Positions 7,810-13,983 of a DNA stretch of 16,542 bases are shown here, in pieces. The notes under the pieces were generated by a model. The model searched no databases, had not been told where the DNA came from, and saw nothing but the letters and a program-made list of their open reading frames with translations. Numbering within the stretch: the first letter of the stretch is position 1; the number at the start of each line of letters is the position of its first letter. This DNA comes from CAYJHC01 sp964370035 (lineage in GTDB: Bacteria; Bacillota; Clostridia; Peptostreptococcales; Anaerovoracaceae). The translations under genes were made by a program, and so were the position numbers. The DNA lies in contig CAYJGT010000032.1 in assembly GCA_964370035.1 (NCBI GenBank), positions 1 through 16,542 on the forward strand, written 5' to 3'.

Positions 7810-7899
7810 ACATGAATAAAAATGGAGGTCGTGACATTCCGATGTTTAATAGGCTAAAATAAATTTAACTATTAAAAAAGAAAGTATTTGATGAATCCT

Positions 7900-7997
7900 T
7901 TTCAAACACGGAAGGCATACCTGTTACCAGCTAAACCCATTGGCCTAAGTTTCCACAATTCGAATTGTTAGGAAAATTTAGGCTCGGATACGTTTAT
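7900..7997 (-). promoter_or_regulatory. Candidate molybdenum-cofactor riboswitch (structured leader RNA)
   Basis: Read on the minus strand, the leader folds into a compact element. The closing pairs AAACGT and GTGTTT bracket it. One long arm pairs GCCTAA with TTAGGC (7983-7978 and 7948-7943), then TTTCC with GGAAA, then ACAATT with AATTGT. A second short arm is CTG-GTAA-CAG (7930-7921), a GNRA tetraloop. CCAATGGG and GCCTTCCG lie in the joining regions. A GNRA-capped arm plus an attenuator ahead of a Moco enzyme gene fits the known Moco RNA class. I identify it by context and partial recall of that consensus, not by a covariance search, so another ligand remains possible. Confidence 0.55.
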
Positions 7998-8041
7998 ATT
8001 GAATTATTGTAATTGAATAGATACTATAATCAGTTCAATAC

Positions 8042-8143
8042 AAGTGAATTATATCACTTTTGAAATATGTAAGTCAAATAAATTGAGGCTTTGCAGCGAC
8101 TTTTAAAAAAAATAAGCAAATTAGTGAATTAGTTACTTTGAAA
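8042..8143. promoter_or_regulatory. Two operator-like sites in the divergent control region
   Basis: Site 1 is AAGTGA (8042-8047) and TCACTT (8054-8059) flanking the minus -10 box. A related sequence recurs at 8123-8143: both copies read AGTGAATTA, then ACTTT, then GAAA, with small length differences. The second copy lies about 50 bp upstream of the plus-strand -35 box. One DNA-binding regulator could thus coordinate both divergent units. No regulator gene is present in the window. Confidence 0.45.
8048..8077 (-). promoter_or_regulatory. Strong sigma-A promoter of the aldehyde oxidoreductase gene
   Basis: On the minus strand TTGACT (8077-8072) and a perfect TATAAT (8053-8048) are separated by 18 bp. 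Transcription should start near 8040, giving a leader of about 360 nt that contains the candidate riboswitch and attenuator. The -10 box is exactly the spacer of the inverted repeat AAGTGA / TCACTT. Confidence 0.75.
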
Positions 8144-8191
8144 AAGTGAAAAGAAAGAAAAATCAAAAATGTTACTATGAAAAATATATAT

Positions 8192-8220
8192 TTGACAAAA
8201 TAATTTAAAACTGCTATTAA
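8192..8220 (+). promoter_or_regulatory. Promoter of the trsS operon
   Basis: A perfect TTGACA (8192-8197) and TATTAA (8215-8220) are separated by 17 bp. Transcription near 8227 would give a leader of about 60 nt that includes a small hairpin, GCATA (8228-8232) with TATGC (8241-8245). The -10 box is imperfect. Confidence 0.6.
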
Positions 8221-8288
8221 TTATATGGCATACGGAGTGATATGCGTGTAGTATAGCCCGTGTCTCGACCAAAAGTAGAGGGGGAGTA

Positions 8289-9680
8289 ATGATATCAACA
8301 AGTAGCTACTGTGACAAATGTAAAAAATCAATCCCTGCTCAATACATTTTTAAGGATGGAAAGACATATTTTAAAAGAATATGTAAAGAGCATGAACATG
8401 TATTGACGGACATGAATATAGATCAAAGCGTCTTTGAAAAGTGGATGGACAGTATGGAGAAAAAGGTTATTAATATTCCACCAAAGATTAGTTTAACCAA
8501 GGGAAGCGAGGTGGAAAATAGCCAATGTCCACTTCATTGTGGTACTTGCGAAAACCACTTACAAACAGCTTGTTGCGTTGTAATTGATATAACAAAGAGA
8601 TGTAATCAGCATTGCCCATATTGTTTCGCAAGTGCTGAAAATGACGATTCAAATGATTTGACAATAGAAGAAATAGAAAAAAAACTTAACTTTCTTGCTG
8701 AGGTGGGAGAGACAACTCCGTTTAACCTTCAGCTGTCAGGAGGAGAGCCAACTGTTAGAGAAGACCTACCTCAAATTATTAAGTTGGCAAAAGAGAAAGG
8801 TTTTAACTTTGTACAGGTTAACACAAATGGAAAAAGAATAGGGCAAGAAAAGGAGTATGCAGAAAAACTAAAGGAGGCAGGAGCCTCTGTCGTTTTCCTA
8901 CAATTTGATGGAACTGACGATGAAATTTACTGGAAATTAAGAGGCGAAAGTCTTTTAGAAATAAAGAAGAAAGCGATTGAAAATTTAAGGAGGGCAAAGC
9001 TTTCAACAACCTTAGTTCCTACTGTTGTTCCTGGGGTAAATGAAAAGCAGATCAAAAAAATATTAGACTTTGGCTTAGAGAATATTGATATAGTTAAGGC
9101 TATTCACTTCCAGCCAGTTAGCTACTTTGGAAGACATCCAGAAGATAAGAAAAGAGGCTCTATGTTCAATGTGATTAATGAGCTAGAGAAGGCAGGGTAT
9201 TCTATCAAAAAAGAAGATTTTTTACCCATTACATCAGGCCATCCTCTTTGCTGTTTTTACTCGATTTTTCTAAAAGATGGAGATAAGCTAGTTAGCCAAA
9301 TTAAAGAAGAGGATCAAAAAAAAGGATTAAGTTGCTGTGAAATAGATCCGGAAGAAATTATAAAAAAGGACAGGGGCTTTGTTATAAATAAGTGGGATGT
9401 AGTGGGAGCTGAAGGTGATTCTTTAGACCAGAAAAATAAAGGTGGAGAAGAACTGTCAGATGAAGTTATAAGTCGTTCTCAAGATATTGAAACAATGGAT
9501 CAATTCATTCAATTTTATAGAAGAAACACAATTACAATAACCGCAATGCCTTTCCAAGATATTGAAACACTAGATAGTGAAAGGCTAAAAAGATGTAGGG
9601 TGCAGGTATTAAGTAAGGAAAATAAGTTAATACCATTTTGTGCGTATAATAGTATTTATAGAGAGGCAGAAAAGGAGTAA
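8289..9680 (+). CDS. trsS: Radical SAM protein TrsS (Tes/MJ0619-like architecture)
   Basis: The 463-residue protein has the radical SAM signature CNQHCPYC (C105, C109, C112) for a [4Fe-4S] cluster that cleaves S-adenosylmethionine, and GGEP at 151-154. In front lies an extra cysteine domain: C8, C11, C32 and CKEH, then CPLHCGTC (C80, C84, C87) and C95-C96. This order resembles archaeal MJ0619 and tetraether lipid synthase Tes, whose members form C-C bonds or methylate. The C-terminal half has more cysteines (C321-C322, C349-C350, C436, C451). Residues about 372-400 are a hydrophilic insert. The start is preceded by a G-rich site (8280-8286) only 2-3 nt away, which is unusually close. It is followed 3 bp later by a methyltransferase gene, the TrsS/TrsM pair. 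The substrate is unknown. The symbol comes from recalled family naming. Confidence 0.85.
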   Translation: MISTSSYCDKCKKSIPAQYIFKDGKTYFKRICKEHEHVLTDMNIDQSVFEKWMDSMEKKVINIPPKISLTKGSEVENSQCPLHCGTCENHLQTACCVVIDITKRCNQHCPYCFASAENDDSNDLTIEEIEKKLNFLAEVGETTPFNLQLSGGEPTVREDLPQIIKLAKEKGFNFVQVNTNGKRIGQEKEYAEKLKEAGASVVFLQFDGTDDEIYWKLRGESLLEIKKKAIENLRRAKLSTTLVPTVVPGVNEKQIKKILDFGLENIDIVKAIHFQPVSYFGRHPEDKKRGSMFNVINELEKAGYSIKKEDFLPITSGHPLCCFYSIFLKDGDKLVSQIKEEDQKKGLSCCEIDPEEIIKKDRGFVINKWDVVGAEGDSLDQKNKGGEELSDEVISRSQDIETMDQFIQFYRRNTITITAMPFQDIETLDSERLKRCRVQVLSKENKLIPFCAYNSIYREAEKE

Positions 9681-9683
9681 AAA

Positions 9684-10403
9684 ATGTACAGACCAGGAGA
9701 ATTCAAAATAACAGATCAGGGAATTAATATTGCAAAATTAAAAGAAGGTGCACTTGTCTTAGAAGTTGGGTGTGGACTAGGAGAGACAACAGAAAGATTA
9801 GAAAAAAACTTTGGACTTAAAGTTTCGCCAATCGATACTTCACTTGAAATGGTTAGATTGACTAATACTAGAGACCTTCAAGCTAAAGCAACATATGGGG
9901 ATGGAGAATTTTTAGAGGCCTTTCCATCTAAAACTTTTGATGGAATTATATCTGAATGTGTATTAAGCCTTATTGGCAAACCAGATGAAGCCATTCACGA
10001 GGCATTCTGTACTTTAAAAAAAGGTGGAAAATATATTATTTCGGATTTATATTACACTAAGGAAGATCAAGAAGAGGTTGCGGAAGCTGCTCGTAGAGCA
10101 AATGTAGATGCCACAACTGAAGTTCCATATAATCAGTGTAACGATGATTGTGAAGAAGCTCATGAAGTTAGAAATGTAGACTTTAGATATGAAAATATAT
10201 TCTTCAAGAAACAATTGATTAAAGCTTTATCCGATACTGGTTTTACAGATATTTATTTTGAAGACTTTACGAGTGAACTAGAAAGTTTTGTAGCAGAAGA
10301 AATAATGAAGGGTGAAGAGTGTTCCTATTCATCAGATTTAAAAAAGAAATTAGAAGGAAAAAAAGGTGTTGGATATTTCTTAATTGTTGCAACTAAGGCA
10401 TAG
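9684..10403 (+). CDS. trsM: Class I SAM-dependent methyltransferase TrsM (DVU_1556-like)
   Basis: This 239-residue protein has a Rossmann methyltransferase fold with motif I LEVGCGLGE at 26-34, acidic D51 after strand 2, YGDGEFL at 71-77, and SECVLSL at 90-96 in the position of motif IV. It continues with KKGGKYIISDLYY (112-124). A cysteine-bearing insert (YNQCNDDCEEAH, 149-160) follows; it could bind a metal or a partner. The methyl acceptor cannot be deduced. The ribosome binding site AAGGAG (9673-9678) overlaps the end of the radical SAM gene, and the intergenic distance is 3 bp, so the two are translationally linked. The family is recalled as part of the DVU_1551-1559 neighbourhood. Methylation of a cofactor or of the product of the radical SAM enzyme are the plausible roles. 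Confidence 0.85.
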   Translation: MYRPGEFKITDQGINIAKLKEGALVLEVGCGLGETTERLEKNFGLKVSPIDTSLEMVRLTNTRDLQAKATYGDGEFLEAFPSKTFDGIISECVLSLIGKPDEAIHEAFCTLKKGGKYIISDLYYTKEDQEEVAEAARRANVDATTEVPYNQCNDDCEEAHEVRNVDFRYENIFFKKQLIKALSDTGFTDIYFEDFTSELESFVAEEIMKGEECSYSSDLKKKLEGKKGVGYFLIVATKA

Positions 10404-10441
10404 CAAGGAGAATTTAAATTGAAGCTAAGGAGTTAATCGCG

Positions 10442-10477
10442 AGTACGCATGCCGCATGATAACTTTAAGCGCGTACT
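10442..10477 (+). repeat. Hairpin in the only wide gap of the trsS operon
   Basis: AGTACGC (10442-10448) pairs with GCGTACT (10471-10477) around a 22-nt loop. It lies in the 115-bp gap between the methyltransferase and ligase genes, in an operon where the other junctions are 13 bp or less. There is no T tract. It may be an RNA processing or stabilising element. Confidence 0.45.
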
Positions 10478-10518
10478 ACCTTACTAAAGGCAAGAAACCG
10501 TGTAGGGAGGATTTATAC

Positions 10519-11658
10519 ATGAAAAACTATTTGGACCAGTGGATCATGGAAAAAATAGGAGAAGTAACTGTTGCAGGAAGGGAAAAGGCATTATCATCAG
10601 TTAAAGAAAGCAAAGAAAGTGCTGTTGAAGAATTTGAGAGCAGCGTAGGTGAAGCTGCAAACTGGGAAAGTAATTCTTATGCAAGGGAAAAACTAGAAGA
10701 ATACCAATTAAAAAAGTTGAAGGAAGTTATTGAATATGCCAAGGAGAAAAATTCCTTTTATCAAAAACATCTTGAAGGAGCCCAAGTAGATTTCTTAGAA
10801 GATATTAAAAAACTTCCTTTTACGGAGGCATTTCACTGTAATGAAAATCTTCTTTGTGTTTCCCAAGGACAAGTTAGTAGGATTGTAACGCTAGACAGTA
10901 GCGGGTCAACAGGAAAGCCGAAAAGAATTTTTTTCACAGAAGAAGATCAAGAATTGACAATAGACTTTTTCCATAGAGGGATGGAGAACCTTATAGATGA
11001 AACGGATAATTTACTAATATTGATGCCTACAAAAACACCTGGATCAATTGGTGATTTGCTTAGAATAGGTGTGGAGAGAATGGGCGCAAAGGTTGTTCCT
11101 AAGGGCCCTTTGAAGCAGGATGAAGCATGGGAAGCATTATTAGATTTAATTAGAAAAGAAAAAATTACATCTATAGTAGCGACTCCCACACAAATCTTAA
11201 AGTTAATAGATGAATATTACATAAAGCATGCAAGGGCATGCGATGAAAATAAGATTAACCTAAGAAGTATATTAGTAAGTGCAGAATATGTGCCAGATGA
11301 AATGGTTGAAAAGGCTGAAAAAGCTTTTAATTGCAAAGTTTTTGAGCATTTTGGAATGACCGAAACAGGACTTGGAGGAGCAGTTAGCTGCTATGTGTTA
11401 GAAGGTTATCATCCTAGAGAGGCAGACCTATACTTTGAAATAATTGACCCAAAGACAGGGGAAGTTTTAGAAGATGGAAACTGGGGGGAACTAGTTTTTA
11501 CTACCTTAACACGAAAAGCCATGCCCTTTATAAGATATAAAACAGGAGATATCTCAAGATGGATAAAAGAACCTTGTTCTTGCGGAAGCTACTTAAAAAG
11601 GCTGGATAAGGTTCAAGATAGAAAGGTGAAAAAAGGAGAGAGATTTTATGTTAAATAA
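10519..11658 (+). CDS. AMP-forming ligase of the phenylacetate-CoA ligase superfamily lacking the C-terminal domain (DVU_1553-like)
   Basis: The 379-residue protein is an adenylate-forming enzyme related to PaaK. It has the phosphate-binding loop SSGSTGKPK (127-135), the adenine motif FGMTETG (278-284) and RYKTGD (339-344), then a CSCG pair (353-356). Family members usually continue for about 60-100 residues with a mobile C-terminal domain that carries a catalytic lysine and supports thioester formation. This one stops soon after the CSCG motif. It may only adenylate a carboxylate, or pass the acyl group to a partner. Residues 24-50 are charged and probably disordered. The start is fixed by GGGAGG (10505-10510); an in-frame ATG at 10456 has no such site. 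Its end overlaps the XdhC-type gene by 11 bp. The natural carboxylate is unknown; it could be the acid made by the aldehyde oxidoreductase. Confidence 0.82.
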   Translation: MKNYLDQWIMEKIGEVTVAGREKALSSVKESKESAVEEFESSVGEAANWESNSYAREKLEEYQLKKLKEVIEYAKEKNSFYQKHLEGAQVDFLEDIKKLPFTEAFHCNENLLCVSQGQVSRIVTLDSSGSTGKPKRIFFTEEDQELTIDFFHRGMENLIDETDNLLILMPTKTPGSIGDLLRIGVERMGAKVVPKGPLKQDEAWEALLDLIRKEKITSIVATPTQILKLIDEYYIKHARACDENKINLRSILVSAEYVPDEMVEKAEKAFNCKVFEHFGMTETGLGGAVSCYVLEGYHPREADLYFEIIDPKTGEVLEDGNWGELVFTTLTRKAMPFIRYKTGDISRWIKEPCSCGSYLKRLDKVQDRKVKKGERFYVK

Positions 11659-12487
11659 AACAGGCCACTTTATTAAAAAATTAGAAGATATGCAAGAAGC
11701 CTTTGTAGTTGGAAGAGTTATAGAGACTAATGGTTCAGCACCAAGAAAAGAAGGAGCAACATTAGTAATTGCAGCAAACGGTATGAGACAAGGAACAGTT
11801 GGTGGCGGTAGAATTGAAGCAGAGACAGAAATTCTTTGCAAAGAGGCTTTTGAAACTAAGGCAAAGAGCAAAAAGGTTCACTTTAAATTGAATACAAAAG
11901 AAAAAGATGCTTTAGATATGGGTTGTGGCGGAGAAGCTACTGTGGAAATAAACTATGTGGAAAAAGGAGAAAAATTTCCCAACATAGAAGATTTGATGCC
12001 AAAAGGAACAGTTTATATTTTTGGAGCAGGACATGTAGGAGAAGCACTAGAGCCTCTGTTAAGATATGTGGATTTTGAAACAGTTGTAATAGATGATAGA
12101 CCAGAGTTTGCTAATAGAGAGAAGTTTAAAGATGCTACAGAGGTTAGGGTAATAGACAGCTTTAAAAATTCTTTTGATGGAATAGAAACTGATGAGGATA
12201 GCTATATTGTAATTGTAACTAGAGGACATATGGGAGATAAGGATGTAGTAGAAGAAGCCATAAAGAGGGAAAATGCATATATTGGCATGATTGGCAGCAG
12301 AAAAAAAACAGCATTACTATATGAACTTCTGGAAAAAGAAGGGGCGGATATGGAGAAGTTGGCTAAAGTATATACGCCAATAGGTGAAAATATCTATGCG
12401 GAAACTCCAGAAGAAATAGGCCTAAGCATTGCTGCTGAAATGGTAAAAGTAAGGGCTTTAAAAAAGAGAGCCGAAGATGGAAAGTAG
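11648..12487 (+). CDS. XdhC-family aldehyde oxidoreductase maturation factor
   Basis: XdhC proteins bind the molybdenum cofactor, help add the terminal sulfido ligand, and hand it to molybdenum hydroxylases. The 279-residue product shows both halves. The N-terminal XdhC/CoxI domain has GSAPRKEGATLVI (29-41), GTVGGGRIEAE (49-59) and MGCGGEATVEI (91-101). The C-terminal Rossmann domain has FGAGHVG (125-131), VVIDDRPEF (146-154) and MIGSRKK (214-220). The cysteine in CGGEA (C93) is the likely cofactor contact. The start has AAAGGAG at 11633-11639. It overlaps both neighbours by 11 bp (ligase before, NTP transferase after), so its translation is coupled to both. Its client is almost certainly the aldehyde oxidoreductase on the opposite strand of this window. 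Confidence 0.92.
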   Translation: MLNKTGHFIKKLEDMQEAFVVGRVIETNGSAPRKEGATLVIAANGMRQGTVGGGRIEAETEILCKEAFETKAKSKKVHFKLNTKEKDALDMGCGGEATVEINYVEKGEKFPNIEDLMPKGTVYIFGAGHVGEALEPLLRYVDFETVVIDDRPEFANREKFKDATEVRVIDSFKNSFDGIETDEDSYIVIVTRGHMGDKDVVEEAIKRENAYIGMIGSRKKTALLYELLEKEGADMEKLAKVYTPIGENIYAETPEEIGLSIAAEMVKVRALKKRAEDGK

Positions 12488-13970
12488 ATGGAAAAATAAA
12501 ATTGCAGTAATTTTGGCCGCGGGATATTCTAGTAGAATGAATGGATTCAAGGCGACCTTAGATATTTTAGGGAAAAATCCAGTAGAAAGGCTAATTGAAG
12601 AAACAGAGGCTGCAGGGATAGAGAGAATTATTCTTGTGACAGGCTATAAAAGAGAGCTGCTAGAACCTTTTGTTAAGGGAAAAGTAGAAGAAGTTTACAA
12701 CAAAGATTATGAAAAAGGGATGAATTCATCTGTTAAGGCTGCAATAAATAAGTTGTTAAGCGAGAGGGAAGCACCTCTTATTGAAACTCTAGATGCTGTT
12801 AAAAGTAAAGGTATAGATGGGGTCAAAACCGAAATTAGAAATGCGACTAAACCTGAGGCTAATTGCGGAACTAAAGGTGCGAGCTGTGAAGATAATCTTA
12901 TAGAATTAAACTTAACCCTAAATAATCTTGGTGTTTTTTTACTTCCGGTAGACATACCATTAATTACTCGAGATGTGATACACCAACTATTAAAAGCAGT
13001 AAACGAAGAAGAGGAAGCACAAGAAACTCAGTCTTTCTGGGTGCCGACATATAAAGGCAAAAAGGGCCACCCATTATATATTCCTCAAAGGTTTTTTAGA
13101 GAGATAGTAGATTGTAAAGGTAGCAATGGCTTAAAAGATGTGACTGTAACAAATTTTCTAAATATGAAATATTTAGAAGTAGGTGATGAAAGAATACTCA
13201 TTGATATGGATACAAGGGAAGATTACGAGAACCTGTTGTTAGCCTTCGAAAAATTTCTTTCTGCAAAGAGAGAAAGCCTAGATACAAAAGAAAGCATAAA
13301 GGAAGGTGGAATTAAAAATGAAAGAGCCAAGTGGGGCACGGACAAGGCGGAAAAAATAGCTAACCTATCTAAAGGGAAAAGGTTTATTTTAGTCAGACAT
13401 GGAACAATCATGCAACATAAGGACAAAATTTTCTTAGGGCAGACAGATGTTCCTTTAAGCGAAAAGGGAGTAAATGAAATTAAGGAATCTACGGTAGAAC
13501 TTAATAAACTTAACATAGAAACTAGAATTATTTACACTAGCCCATTAAGGAGAGCTAAAGATTCAGCAGAAATTATTAGCGAGGCTGCTAGCAATACAAT
13601 TATTAACAATGGCAAACTAGAAGTTCTTTCAAAAAATGGCCTAAAGGAGATGTCGTTAGGGGATTGGGATGGTAAGCTTATTAGGGAGATAAGGGAAAAT
13701 TACCCTGAGGAATATAAACTTCGAGGAGAAAATTTGTTAAGATATAAGCCTAGGGGGAAAAGTGAAAACTTTTATGACTTAAGGTATAGAGTAGAAAAAG
13801 CCTTAATTGAAATATTAGAAAATGATGGAAATAAAGATATATTAATAGTTTCCCATAAAGGGGTAATAAAGGTTATAGAAGCTTTATTACTAGGAGAAGA
13901 TATGGGAAACAAGGTTCTCCAGACAAAAGAATCTATTGAATGCGGGCAATTCAAAGTTATTTGTAATTAA
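12477..13970 (+). CDS. MobA/MocA-like NTP transferase fused to a histidine phosphatase (DVU_1551-like)
   Basis: This 497-residue protein has two domains. Residues 8-262 are a molybdenum-cofactor nucleotidyltransferase: LAAGYSSRM (13-21), K25, GMNSSVKAA (81-89), and the metal-site aspartate in LPVDIPL (156-162). Such enzymes attach CMP or GMP to molybdopterin, and the cytosine form is typical of aldehyde oxidoreductases. Between the GMNSS and LPVD motifs lies a roughly 50-residue hydrophilic insert (about 96-148) that MobA/MocA proteins normally lack. After a linker (263-300), residues 301-497 form a phosphoglycerate mutase-like phosphatase: RHG at 307-309, SPLRRAKDSA (355-364), E391 in LKEMSLGDWDG, and H460 in VSHKG. 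All catalytic residues are visible. The phosphatase could remove phosphate from a pathway intermediate. The gene overlaps the XdhC gene by 11 bp. Confidence 0.88.
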   Translation: MESRWKNKIAVILAAGYSSRMNGFKATLDILGKNPVERLIEETEAAGIERIILVTGYKRELLEPFVKGKVEEVYNKDYEKGMNSSVKAAINKLLSEREAPLIETLDAVKSKGIDGVKTEIRNATKPEANCGTKGASCEDNLIELNLTLNNLGVFLLPVDIPLITRDVIHQLLKAVNEEEEAQETQSFWVPTYKGKKGHPLYIPQRFFREIVDCKGSNGLKDVTVTNFLNMKYLEVGDERILIDMDTREDYENLLLAFEKFLSAKRESLDTKESIKEGGIKNERAKWGTDKAEKIANLSKGKRFILVRHGTIMQHKDKIFLGQTDVPLSEKGVNEIKESTVELNKLNIETRIIYTSPLRRAKDSAEIISEAASNTIINNGKLEVLSKNGLKEMSLGDWDGKLIREIRENYPEEYKLRGENLLRYKPRGKSENFYDLRYRVEKALIEILENDGNKDILIVSHKGVIKVIEALLLGEDMGNKVLQTKESIECGQFKVICN

Positions 13971-13983
13971 AAGCAGGTGAAAA

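Noticed and set aside
7846..7855. TTAATAGGCT shared with 937-946, considered as a common regulatory site
   Set aside because: It is a 10-mer in AT-rich DNA, with opposite orientation relative to the two genes and no symmetric extension.
8221..8280. A second riboswitch in the trsS leader
   Set aside because: Only a 5-bp hairpin is visible in about 60 nt, with no terminator or recognisable conserved core.
10456..10518. Upstream in-frame ATG extending the ligase by 21 residues
   Set aside because: It lies within the hairpin region and lacks a ribosome binding site, whereas GGGAGG stands 8 nt before the ATG at 10519.
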